From: Butyrivibrio sp.
Lineage (GTDB): Bacteria > Bacillota > Clostridia > Lachnospirales > Lachnospiraceae
Length of the DNA stretch: 58,551 nt
Direction: 5' to 3'
NCBI GenBank assembly: GCA_016297265.1
Contig: JAEDHB010000008.1
Coordinates: 1 to 58,551, forward strand
Below the pieces are notes generated by a model. That model ran no database searches. It had not been told where the DNA came from and worked only from the letters and a program-made list of their open reading frames with translations. Both the position numbers and the translations under genes were made by a program. Below, one piece after another: positions 50,879 through 58,551 of this stretch (its first letter is position 1; every line of letters begins with the position of its first letter).

Positions 50879-50944
50879 AAAAACCCCCGCCTTCTCCTAT
50901 TCTTTCCAAAGTCATTTAGTATAGAATATGAAGTCGGGCGGGGG
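50879..50944 (-). promoter_or_regulatory. GC-rich hairpin and T-run abutting the SipL-like start codon
   Basis: On the minus strand CCCCCGCC (50944-50937) pairs with GGCGGGGG (50891-50884), with 45 bases between and a weaker inner ATTCT/AGAAT pair. TTTTT and the ATG follow at once. The structure looks like an intrinsic terminator for the upstream lipoprotein gene, and it contains the only plausible ribosome-binding site of the SipL-like gene. Confidence 0.6.
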
Positions 50945-50950
50945 ATTATG

Positions 50951-51355
50951 CTACAGATATTCAATGATTTTATCCGTCTGTTCGATTTTTACAACAATCA
51001 ACGGATATGTCTCCATCCGGTTGACAGCTTCGTTTGGTGTAGGGCCTATGAGTGTTGTCCTGATTTTAACACTCTTGTCATTCTGCACCAGCTCTTCCAC
51101 AGCGATGCTGTATCCACCGGTATCCTGCTTTCCGTAGCCAACGACAATATATGTATATCCTTCAATGTTGGCTGACATTTGAAACGCATTTTCCTGTTTT
51201 TCTCTGATGACATCCCTGAGTTCTTCCGGCATGCTCTGATTATCCACGACGGTAAAATCAATTTTTTCCTCAGGACCGGCGTCGGAGTTGTTTTTTGAGC
51301 ATCCCATAGTACTGAGGGATATCGCAATCAATAAGAACGCTATTAATTTTTTCAT
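50951..51355 (-). CDS. PrcB-like lipoprotein
   Basis: 134 residues. A signal peptide ends in a lipobox (LSTMGC, Cys19), so it is likely anchored in the outer leaflet of the membrane. The mature part resembles the PrcB C-terminal domain: YIVVGYGKQDTGGYSIAVEE followed by TLIGPTPNEAV and YPLIVVKI. The function is unknown. Neighbouring spore and lipoprotein genes suggest an envelope role. The ribosome-binding site is weak. Confidence 0.7.
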   Translation of the reverse strand: MKKLIAFLLIAISLSTMGCSKNNSDAGPEEKIDFTVVDNQSMPEELRDVIREKQENAFQMSANIEGYTYIVVGYGKQDTGGYSIAVEELVQNDKSVKIRTTLIGPTPNEAVNRMETYPLIVVKIEQTDKIIEYL

Positions 51356-51391
51356 AAAAACTCTTTTTTTATAAATATATGACCGAAAAAA

Positions 51392-52669
51392 TTAATTATT
51401 CGTAAAATCATATACCACATCATCCGAACCTTCAACAAGATTTACCGTGTAACTCTTTATCTCCTTGTTATGAAGAACCGAAACTACATGCTCACCGGTA
51501 ACCAATGGGAATGTGACCGGCGCAGTTCCTTTGTATGCACCGTCAAAATACACATTTGCACCAACCGGTCCCGATATTGTGACCTTGTTTTTTGTGCTTA
51601 CCACTCCCGTGGTGGTGCTCTGTTCAGCAGTTGTTTCCTGCTCCGTCTTGCTGGCGCTCTGGGTTTCCGATGAGGTTAGGGATATGGCTACCTCCTGATA
51701 TCCCGATATCACATCCACTCTTACACTTCTTTCCTCGTAACCGGGAGCGATGGCCTTGACCGTATGTTTGCCGACATTTAGAGTAAGTACTTCTTTATGG
51801 TTTACCTGATTACCGTCAACATAAACCATGGCATTTTCAACATCAATGTCTATCTTAAGATTGCCGGTTGCATTGACTATCGGCTGAATGTCGGAAAAGT
51901 CCACATAGGTTCTTCCGTCCCTGTCGACAGTTATATTTTTGCTGGCACGATATTTTCCGTTGACAACCTCAACCTTGTAGTCTCCCTCTCTGACAATTAC
52001 AATCATATCCTTTTCAATGACTTTAACCACACGGTTGCCAATGTCGATATATCCGCCTAAAAACAGGGAATCTCCGGTAAGGGATACGTATCCATGCCCC
52101 TTGTCGACAACGATGGACACAATTTTTGTCTTGTAGCCTCTGACAATGAGCTGGTCCTCGTAGCACAATTCAGATACGGAAATTATCCTGTCCCCTGAAA
52201 AAACATTGACACCATCATCGCAGGAATACTTGGACTTGCCTATTCTCATGGCATGCTCCGCCGGAAGGTAAGCAAAGGAGGTTACCTTTGTATTTTCCCA
52301 GATGTCGGAATTATTACTAATTGATATTGCTGTTATTTTGCCATTGGCATCTGCATTAATATCCACAAGGTCTCCGGGATGCAGCTGTGCCATTGTTATT
52401 GCATTACCGCTTTTGTTGGTAATCTCGCAGCCCACATCATATTTGTATTGTATCTTTTCACTATTTTCAAATTCCGTAAACAGAATCGTCCTTTCGGCTT
52501 CATCTATCTTGAGAATAATACCTGTGGTTTTGCCGGCATGACTCTCGCCGCTTGCGGTAGTGGATACAGGCTTGCTGACCACGGGTTTCTTTTCCTCACT
52601 GCCACAGCCTGCAACTGCGACAACGGACAATATTATCAAAGCTAATAACAGTAATTTCTTATTCATCAT
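51392..52669 (-). CDS. Lipoprotein with two PEGA domains
   Basis: 425 residues. A signal peptide with lipobox (VAVAGC) is followed by several small beta domains (about residues 45-250). Two PEGA domains follow, around 268-330 (AMVYVDGNQVNHKEVLTLNV) and 365-420 (NVYFDGAYKGTAPVTFPLVT), separated by a Ser/Thr/Glu-rich linker. PEGA domains occur in surface proteins and are thought to bind cell-envelope components. Start behind GGAGG. The function is unknown. Confidence 0.8.
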   Translation of the reverse strand: MMNKKLLLLALIILSVVAVAGCGSEEKKPVVSKPVSTTASGESHAGKTTGIILKIDEAERTILFTEFENSEKIQYKYDVGCEITNKSGNAITMAQLHPGDLVDINADANGKITAISISNNSDIWENTKVTSFAYLPAEHAMRIGKSKYSCDDGVNVFSGDRIISVSELCYEDQLIVRGYKTKIVSIVVDKGHGYVSLTGDSLFLGGYIDIGNRVVKVIEKDMIVIVREGDYKVEVVNGKYRASKNITVDRDGRTYVDFSDIQPIVNATGNLKIDIDVENAMVYVDGNQVNHKEVLTLNVGKHTVKAIAPGYEERSVRVDVISGYQEVAISLTSSETQSASKTEQETTAEQSTTTGVVSTKNKVTISGPVGANVYFDGAYKGTAPVTFPLVTGEHVVSVLHNKEIKSYTVNLVEGSDDVVYDFTNN

Positions 52670-52712
52670 TAGTCCTCCACTGCACTAATTATAGCACAGT
52701 CAGCAATTAAAA

Positions 52713-53678
52713 TCATCCGGAAATTGTTGCGACAAATTCCCATCTGGCCCTGTTCTGACGGATTACCTTTATCAGCTTTTCGGAATTTTTTACCGGCATC
52801 CAGGATTTTTTTGAATTGTAATATGCATTGACTATCTTCCAGTATTTTTCCGGATATGAGAACATCCGGGCCAATAAACTGATTTCGGAATCCGTTATCC
52901 TTCTCTCCCTGTCATAATCGGCAAGAAGCTTGTGTCCAAGTTTGATATTCCAGTCATATTTTTCCAGAAGCTTTCTCATCATCTCATACATATCTATGAC
53001 AAAATAATCCCTGTGCATCTTTTCAAAATTTGAAATCACAATATCCCTATCCATAAAATGCACATTATGATAATTATAATTTCCATGGCAGAGCGAGATT
53101 CCTGCACTGTGTCGCATCAGATAGTCCTGACAGCATTTTTCTGCCGATTCTCCCTCATCAATGTATTCATCAATGCTCTTAATCACCAGCCGTTCAAAAT
53201 CTGTCTTATAATTTTTCTTTATAATGAATTTTTTGATTTTATATAATTCCCTGTTGTGCTTTTTCATGGCATCGCAGGGGTTGCCTGCTTCATGCTTGAA
53301 ATCATCACAATCCTGCGTCTCAAGGGAATTATGTAATATCGCCAGGCCACTCATTGCGCGGCTTACATCACTCACACTCCTGATGTCAAAATCCCTGCAG
53401 TCGTACCATCTTTTGACAATATATCTGGATTCGTCCAACGCCGTGGATATTATTTCGCCATCGGAATTCCTGATGTAGGAATCCGTATGGATTCGACCTT
53501 CTTCGTTGAGCTTTTCCAAAATGCCGGAGGTTGCCTCAACATATTTTCCGCTGCCCGAATACTCCTTGAGGATTAGCTTCCCCATATCTGTTACGATAAT
53601 AAATACGCCTCTTCCCTTTGTGACCTGCTGCACTTCGAAGTCATATTTTTCCAATATTTCCAAGCATCTTTCCGCCAT
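52713..53678 (-). CDS. CotS-family spore coat protein (kinase fold, degenerate active site)
   Basis: 321 residues. It has the aminoglycoside-phosphotransferase-like fold of CotS/YsxE proteins: a small N-lobe (KLILKEYSGSGKY) and a C-lobe with LCHGNYNYHNVHF (residues about 196-208). The catalytic HGD is HGN, and the metal-binding DF is replaced by SNFEK, so it probably lacks normal kinase activity. The C-terminal YYNSKKSWMP and RARWEFVATI are typical for the family. Its start is next to a long hairpin. The role is probably in the spore coat. Confidence 0.8.
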   Translation of the reverse strand: MAERCLEILEKYDFEVQQVTKGRGVFIIVTDMGKLILKEYSGSGKYVEATSGILEKLNEEGRIHTDSYIRNSDGEIISTALDESRYIVKRWYDCRDFDIRSVSDVSRAMSGLAILHNSLETQDCDDFKHEAGNPCDAMKKHNRELYKIKKFIIKKNYKTDFERLVIKSIDEYIDEGESAEKCCQDYLMRHSAGISLCHGNYNYHNVHFMDRDIVISNFEKMHRDYFVIDMYEMMRKLLEKYDWNIKLGHKLLADYDRERRITDSEISLLARMFSYPEKYWKIVNAYYNSKKSWMPVKNSEKLIKVIRQNRARWEFVATISG

Positions 53679-53746
53679 AAAAAAACCATCCCCATAGATT
53701 ATAAACTATCTAATTGTATGATTAGAGAGTTATAATTATGAGGATG
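53679..53746 (-). promoter_or_regulatory. Long hairpin and T-run between cca and the CotS-like gene
   Basis: An imperfect stem (outer arms 53737-53746 with 53687-53696, one mismatch, with further pairing inside) spans the cca stop codon. On the minus strand it is followed by TTTTTTT and the ATG of the CotS-like gene. The 3' arm GGGGATGG is its only possible Shine-Dalgarno site. It may end cca transcripts or hold back CotS-like translation. Confidence 0.6.
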
Positions 53747-54953
53747 TTTTTCTTACATAATCAATTAAATATTCTTTCGTGTTCAATTCCGGATTGCAAA
53801 GCACACATTCCAGACACAGTTTCAGCAAATCGCCCATTTGACGCCCCGGTGCAATTCCTATTGACGCTAAATCACTGCCTTTCACGGCAAGATTTTTCAT
53901 ATCCAGGCAATCCTTATCCCTTACTATGGCATCAAGCTCAGCCCTCTCGGTATCCAGCATATCCACGGTCTTTCTGTCACCCAGCAATCCATAGTAATCC
54001 CCGGCAAATTCAAGTCCTTCATACATCTGCTGCGGCGTATACCGGCTGGCAAGATGTCTTATGGTAATCCTGTCATCAGTTGGTTTTTCCGTGAGAAACT
54101 TAATAAGAAATGCGGCTTTTCCAATTGTTGCATTGTCCAGTTTCAAAGACCTTAGTGCATTCTCCGTCATCTTAGATTCAAGCCCGATAAGTATCGCTGC
54201 ATATCTGAATGCAATATCTTTTCTGACCTTTGAAACCAGTTTTGTACCAAGGGCAATGTCCGCTCCCTCCATCGCTCTAAAAACATATTGAGTCAGGCCC
54301 AGTTCCACCGCCTTAATAAAATATTCCGGTCTGTCGGACAGAAGAATTTTGCCAAATTCCGTATGAATTCTCTCCCGGCTGACTTTTTCGATAGTCGGAG
54401 CCAGTTCCTCTATGGCCCTGCGCGTATTTTCCTCGATGTCAAAGCCCAATTGTGCGCTGAATCTTACTGCCCGGAGCATCCTTAGGGCATCCTCGGAAAA
54501 TCTTTCATACGGATTGCCCACACAACGGATAATTCCCTTTTCAAGGTCTCCCACGCCATCAAATCTGTCTACAATGCCCTCTATGTCATTGTATGCCATG
54601 GCATTGATGGTAAAATCCCTTCTCCTCAAATCCTCTGTCAGAGAGGCAGTAAATTCGACTTTTTTCGGATGCCTTCCGTCCTCATATTCCCCGTCTATGC
54701 GATAGGTGGTTATCTCGTAACCCTCCCTGCCAATCATAACGGTTACTGTACCATGTGCAATACCGGTATCTATGGTCCGGCGAAATATTTTCTTAACCTC
54801 CTCCGGTTTGGCGGAAGTTGTTATGTCCCAGTCCCCCGGCACACGATGAATAATGCTGTCGCGGACACACCCGCCGACAGCATATGCTTCATATCCATAT
54901 TCAGTTAGTCTGTCGATAATGCTTTGCACATTATCCGGTAAAACTATCTTCAT
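53736..54953 (-). CDS. cca: CCA tRNA nucleotidyltransferase (class II)
   Basis: This enzyme adds or repairs the 3' CCA end of tRNAs. A poly(A) polymerase role is also possible within the family. 405 residues from MKIVLPDNVQSII at 54951-54953, chosen over a TTG six bases upstream because of the AGGA spacing. The head has AYAVGGCVRDSII and the catalytic GDWDITTSA, followed by RRDFTINAMAYN and the RERIHTEFGKIL neck segment. It follows proS by 9 bases. Confidence 0.92.
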   Translation of the reverse strand: MKIVLPDNVQSIIDRLTEYGYEAYAVGGCVRDSIIHRVPGDWDITTSAKPEEVKKIFRRTIDTGIAHGTVTVMIGREGYEITTYRIDGEYEDGRHPKKVEFTASLTEDLRRRDFTINAMAYNDIEGIVDRFDGVGDLEKGIIRCVGNPYERFSEDALRMLRAVRFSAQLGFDIEENTRRAIEELAPTIEKVSRERIHTEFGKILLSDRPEYFIKAVELGLTQYVFRAMEGADIALGTKLVSKVRKDIAFRYAAILIGLESKMTENALRSLKLDNATIGKAAFLIKFLTEKPTDDRITIRHLASRYTPQQMYEGLEFAGDYYGLLGDRKTVDMLDTERAELDAIVRDKDCLDMKNLAVKGSDLASIGIAPGRQMGDLLKLCLECVLCNPELNTKEYLIDYVRKTSS

Positions 54954-54962
54954 ACACAAATC

Positions 54963-56402
54963 CTAATATGCTTTGCCCCAGTATACTAATTTAGTTGCCG
55001 GTTTGCCGCAGCATACACAAACATCACTAATTGTTTCCTGCTCAAATGGCATACAACGGCTTGTTGCAGTTGTATCTTCTTTGATCGTATTTTCACATTC
55101 TTCATTGCCGCACCACATTGCTTTGACAAAGCCCGGTTTGTTGGCAACAACATCCTTGAATTCCTCATAATTTGTTACGGAATAAGTGTGAGCCTCGCGG
55201 TGCGCTCTTGCTCTCTCAAGCATATCCTTTTGAATTGTCTCAAGAATCTCCGGAAGTACAGTTGCAAGCTCGTCGATGGCAACCGTAATCTTTTCCCTCG
55301 TGTCACGTCGAACAACAATTGCATTGCCTGCTTCGATATCTCTTGGTCCCATCTCAACACGCACAGGTATGCCACGCATCTCCTGTTCTGAGAATTTCCA
55401 TCCCGGATTCTTGTCCGCATCATCAACTTTAACTCTCATTCCTGCCTTGACAAGGTTTTCCTTAACTTCAAAAGCTTTGTCAAGAACACCCGGTTTATTC
55501 TGCATAATCGGAATGATATCTACCTGAACAGGCGCAACCCTTGGAGGAAGAACAAGTCCCGAATCATCACCGTGAACCATGATAAGTGCACCAATAAGTC
55601 TGGTGGTCATTCCCCATGAGGTCTGGTGAACATATTTCAGGGTGTTATCCTTATCCGTATACTGAATACCGAAAGCCTTGGCAAATCCATCGCCAAAGTT
55701 ATGGCTTGTTCCCGACTGTAAAGCTTTTCCATCATGCATAAGTGCCTCGATGGTGTATGTAGCTTCAGCTCCGGCAAATTTTTCTTTGTCCGTCTTTCGT
55801 CCACGCACTACCGGAATTGCAAGAAATTCCTCGCAAAAATCCGCATACAGGTGCAGCATCTGTTCTGTTCTCTCCTGAGCTTCCTCTGCGGTTGCATGTG
55901 CGGTATGACCCTCCTGCCACAAGAACTCGCGGGAGCGCAGAAAAGGTCTTGTCTCCTTTTCCCAGCGGACTACTGAACACCACTGGTTATATACCTTTGG
56001 CAAATCTCTGTAGGACTGAATTTCATCTTTATAGAAATCGCAGAAAAGAGTCTCTGATGTAGGTCTTACACACATTTTCTCCTGAAGCGGATTAAGTCCG
56101 CCCTGAGTAACCCATGCAACCTCCGGTGCAAAGCCCTCAACATGGTCCTTTTCTCTCTGTAAAAGACTTTCCGGAATAAACATAGGGAGATATACATTTT
56201 CAACTCCCGTAGCCTTAAATCTCTTATCAAGCTCACTCTGTATATTCTCCCAAAGTGCATATCCTGCCGGCTTGAAAATCATACATCCCTTTACGCTTGA
56301 ATAGCACATTAAGTCTGCTTTCTTAACTACATCTGTATACCATTGGGCGAAATCCTCTTCCATTGGGGTAATCGCCTCAACCAGTTTTTTATCCTCTTTC
56401 AT
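54963..56402 (-). CDS. proS: Prolyl-tRNA synthetase (short, eukaryote/archaea-like type)
   Basis: It charges tRNA-Pro. 479 residues from MKEDKKLVEAITPMEEDFAQ at 56400-56402, behind a GGAGA site. The longer frame upstream covers the promoter. The class II motifs are MFIPESLLQREKDHVEGF, RPTSETLFCDFYK and VVRWEKETRPFLRSREFLWQ, and there is a C-terminal zinc-like Cys cluster (CGNEEC, CVCCGK). There is no INS editing insertion, which identifies the short ProS type. Confidence 0.96.
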   Translation of the reverse strand: MKEDKKLVEAITPMEEDFAQWYTDVVKKADLMCYSSVKGCMIFKPAGYALWENIQSELDKRFKATGVENVYLPMFIPESLLQREKDHVEGFAPEVAWVTQGGLNPLQEKMCVRPTSETLFCDFYKDEIQSYRDLPKVYNQWCSVVRWEKETRPFLRSREFLWQEGHTAHATAEEAQERTEQMLHLYADFCEEFLAIPVVRGRKTDKEKFAGAEATYTIEALMHDGKALQSGTSHNFGDGFAKAFGIQYTDKDNTLKYVHQTSWGMTTRLIGALIMVHGDDSGLVLPPRVAPVQVDIIPIMQNKPGVLDKAFEVKENLVKAGMRVKVDDADKNPGWKFSEQEMRGIPVRVEMGPRDIEAGNAIVVRRDTREKITVAIDELATVLPEILETIQKDMLERARAHREAHTYSVTNYEEFKDVVANKPGFVKAMWCGNEECENTIKEDTTATSRCMPFEQETISDVCVCCGKPATKLVYWGKAY

Positions 56403-56451
56403 ACAAATATCTCCTACTATAATTACTTTTTTGATAACGCAATATAAAATC

Positions 56452-56479
56452 ATTATACACTAAAGGTTGAGAATTTCAA
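56452..56479 (-). promoter_or_regulatory. Sigma-A-type promoter for proS-cca
   Basis: On the minus strand TTGAAA (56479-56474), a 16-nt spacer and TATAAT (56457-56452). It overlaps the stop codon of the upstream YtvI-like gene. Confidence 0.75.
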
Positions 56480-57498
56480 GTATTTGTGGACTTCCCAAGC
56501 ATCCTTATTTTACACATCTGAACAATTTCCTTAATGAAAATTGTTGCCACGGGTCCGGTTATCACTCCGCTGATGCCGAACAAAATCATACCGACATACA
56601 GTGCCATCAACATCAAAAGCGGCGATATGCTCAGTCTGTCCGACATAAGTTTTGGCTCCAGAAACTGTCTCACATAGTAGCACAAAAGATAAATTGCACC
56701 GATTCCCAGTGCCTGCGAATAGCTTGAATTTACCAGCAATACAATTATCCAGGGAACAAAAAAGGTACCCGTTCCAAGCACCGGCAATGCATCCATAATT
56801 CCGATTGTTATGCCGAGAAAGAGAGCATATTTGTTCCCCATTATCCACAGACCCACCACACAAATCAGCGCAGTTATGCACATTATTATTGACTGTGTCC
56901 TCAAATACACGCCAAAAACCTTTCGAGACCTGTCCACAATGTATCTGATTTCGCTTCCGAGAATGCTTTTATATAATTTGTCCCTTATTTTATGATAATC
57001 CTTGCATATAAAAAATACCGCCATAACCGCAAAGGCTGTCGCCGTAAAAAACAACCCTATGCTGCCAATAACGCCGCCTTCGCCCTTGATATCCACTCTG
57101 CTTTTTACATATTCCTCGCAGGTTCCAAGGTTGAGTCCAAGAATCCTGTCCATCCTGCAAAAAAAATTCCGGCACCGGCTGCTCATTCCCTCAAAATACT
57201 GTGAGATATATGCAAGCAGTTCCCTAAACTGGTTGGTTACTGTTTTTACAACAAAAAAAACCAGTACGGAGAGCACCGCAAATGCAGTTATCATCATCAA
57301 TACGGTTGCAAGGCTTCTGTTCATGCCTGTTTTATTGCACAGAAAATCTATGGGCCTGATTAGAATAAGACTTATTATTCCTGCAAAAATAAATGGTGTT
57401 ACAAGGGGCAGCATAAATTTGATAATCAGATATGCTGCGATTGTAACACCTGCTGTTATTAAAACTAATTTAATTTTATATCCGGTTTCTTCCTTCAT
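56476..57498 (-). CDS. AI-2E-family transporter, YtvI-like sporulation membrane protein
   Basis: 340 residues with about eight membrane helices. The family pattern includes two N-terminal helices, a central extracytoplasmic coiled region (about 70-150) and the C-terminal GITIGIMDALPVLGTGTFFV and GVITGPVATIF motifs. Clostridial members of this branch are annotated as sporulation integral membrane protein YtvI. Its substrate is unknown. The intergenic region after it carries the proS promoter. Confidence 0.82.
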   Translation of the reverse strand: MKEETGYKIKLVLITAGVTIAAYLIIKFMLPLVTPFIFAGIISLILIRPIDFLCNKTGMNRSLATVLMMITAFAVLSVLVFFVVKTVTNQFRELLAYISQYFEGMSSRCRNFFCRMDRILGLNLGTCEEYVKSRVDIKGEGGVIGSIGLFFTATAFAVMAVFFICKDYHKIRDKLYKSILGSEIRYIVDRSRKVFGVYLRTQSIIMCITALICVVGLWIMGNKYALFLGITIGIMDALPVLGTGTFFVPWIIVLLVNSSYSQALGIGAIYLLCYYVRQFLEPKLMSDRLSISPLLMLMALYVGMILFGISGVITGPVATIFIKEIVQMCKIRMLGKSTNT

Positions 57499-57606
57499 AA
57501 CACACCCTGATTAATATGGTATGTATGAAGTTTTTCCTATTTTGAATTAAAATATTCAAACTCCCAAATCCTGCCTTCCGGCGAGTACGAGCAAAGTGTA
57601 TGTCTC

Positions 57607-58551
57607 TTACGATTCAATGGCGTCAGTTCTATAAATGAACTTTACCTGACCGTCCATATTATCGTCAATACCTGAGAAAGAGCGGTAATTTTTCGACACG
57701 TCTATGGTTGCCCGCAGTCTCGTGGTAAGTCCCGTCAGATCGCCGTCAACTGCATCCACAAGTTTCTGTACGCCTTGCTCATTGAATTCCTTTAGACCGT
57801 CGGAAAGCTGCATTGCTCCGTCCCGAAGCTGTGTAATACCATCCACAAGAGCGGGGGTACCGTTTTTCAGAGTAAGAATTCCGTCGTATAGTTCAGTGGC
57901 TCCGGCATATAGCTTGCTTGTTCCGCTTTTCAGATCATCTGTACCGGCTTTTAATTCTCCTGCGCCTGCAGCAGCCTGAGAAACACCAGCCGTATAAGAT
58001 TGAAGTCCGAGATAGAAGGTGTTATAGCTATCCAGCGATGTTTTGAGTGAAATCACGGATTTTGCACCTTCCGAGGCGGCAGCAAACTGCGCTTGCACTT
58101 CGTCAGAAGCCATATTGTCAGAAATCGCTTTTTGTACCTGCAATTCCGTATTGGTCGCAATCATTTCCTTTATCGTATCGCTCTGCATTTGCTCATCTAC
58201 GTTTGCGGAGATCATCGCCTGAACAGATTCTGACGCCATCTGTTCTGTTGTTTTATCTTCAATCATCTGAAGAATCGACTCACTTTGCATTTGTTCAGCA
58301 ATTGCGGCATTGATCGCAGCTTGGTTTTCTTCATTAATCATACCGGCAGCGATCGCAGCGTCGTAGCTTGCCTTATCCATTCCTGTTGCAGCATATATAA
58401 CTTGTTCTGTTACGGTTTGATGAATTGCTTCTGTCACCTGCATTGTGACCTGTTCTCTTACAGCAGTTGTTACCTGTGCAGTTACTTCTACACGGGTAGC
58501 CGCCGTTACTTGCCCCTCTATATAAGGGCGTTGTGCCTCGACTGCCGCTGT
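57607..58551 (-). CDS. C-terminal part of a large YhgE/Pip- or MMPL-type protein (5' end outside window)
   Basis: The frame is open from the window edge to the TAA at 57607, 314 residues, so the true start lies beyond the window. The sequence is rich in Ala, Gln and Glu, with repeats of the type GAxxLxxGxxxL (for example ELKAGTDDLKSGTSKLYAGA). It ends with VQKLVDAVDGDLTGLTTRL and MDGQVKFIYRTDAIES. Such endings occur after the transporter part of MMPL/RND-like and YhgE/Pip-like membrane proteins. Codon use is somewhat richer in GC than in the neighbours. Which of the two families it is cannot be decided from this part. Confidence 0.6.
   Translation of the reverse strand, partial: TAAVEAQRPYIEGQVTAATRVEVTAQVTTAVREQVTMQVTEAIHQTVTEQVIYAATGMDKASYDAAIAAGMINEENQAAINAAIAEQMQSESILQMIEDKTTEQMASESVQAMISANVDEQMQSDTIKEMIATNTELQVQKAISDNMASDEVQAQFAAASEGAKSVISLKTSLDSYNTFYLGLQSYTAGVSQAAAGAGELKAGTDDLKSGTSKLYAGATELYDGILTLKNGTPALVDGITQLRDGAMQLSDGLKEFNEQGVQKLVDAVDGDLTGLTTRLRATIDVSKNYRSFSGIDDNMDGQVKFIYRTDAIES

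Noticed and set aside
1..58551. CRISPR array, insertion sequence, prophage or attachment site
   Set aside because: No regularly spaced direct repeats, transposase or integrase frames, or flanking direct repeats were seen.

Overview
The window looks like part of the chromosome of a motile, endospore-forming, low-GC Gram-positive bacterium, most likely of the Lachnospiraceae (Clostridia). The evidence is strong AGGAGG-type Shine-Dalgarno sites, Clostridia-type ribosomal and RNA polymerase operons, the FliW/CsrA pair, and clostridial spore genes (spoIIR, an SPOCS/LysM protein like SipL, a CotS-family protein, YtvI). The species cannot be fixed from the sequence alone.

Region 1 (1-16.2 kb, all minus strand) is the core gene-expression block. 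In transcription order it is rpmG-secE-nusG, rplK-rplA, rplJ-rplL, rpoB-rpoC, rpsL-rpsG-fusA and tuf, with tuf cut by the window start. Promoters of the TTGACA-N17/18-TATAAT kind precede rpmG, rplJ, rpoB, rpsL and tuf. Intrinsic terminators follow rplL and rpoC. rplJ has an L10-type leader. rplK and rplA each have a near-identical hairpin just upstream of the Shine-Dalgarno site, and the nusG-rplK gap is unusually rich in hairpins.

Region 2 (16.4-28.4 kb) is an accessory block: a FliD-like protein without the usual termini, a small ECF-type sigma factor, and a probable flagellin-glycosylation island. The island has two Maf (DUF115) proteins, three CgeB/YkvP-type glycosyltransferases, a GT2-TPR protein, a GT-B enzyme and a small unknown gene. 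Its genes alternate in strand, and two gene pairs overlap tail to tail. A sigma-28-type promoter links part of it to flagellar control.

Region 3 (28.5-39.3 kb, minus) is the late flagellar operon: flgM-flgN-flgK-flgK-flgL-fliW-csrA-flaG-fliD-fliS-fliT-like, then flagellin with its own sigma-28 promoter. The flagellin leader has two well-spaced CsrA consensus sites, one of them in a hairpin loop. This implies the FliW-CsrA-flagellin partner switch known from Bacillus.

Region 4 (39.4-46.5 kb) concerns metals and metabolism: cbiO-cbiQ-cbiM (Ni/Co ECF transporter) with a structured leader, deoC and a short Hsp70 paralogue on the minus strand. On the plus strand there is an orphan transcription unit (candidate sRNA), then a yybP-ykoY Mn2+ riboswitch driving mntP and a CaCA antiporter.

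Region 5 (46.5-58.5 kb, minus) mixes sporulation and housekeeping genes: DUF1934, spoIIR, a GntR regulator, ispE, a SipL-like protein, PrcB-like and PEGA lipoproteins, a CotS-like protein, cca, proS, ytvI, and the C-terminal part of a large GAxxLxxG-repeat surface or membrane protein. Several of these genes have hairpins that contain their own Shine-Dalgarno sequence. No tRNA, rRNA, CRISPR array or insertion sequence was seen.
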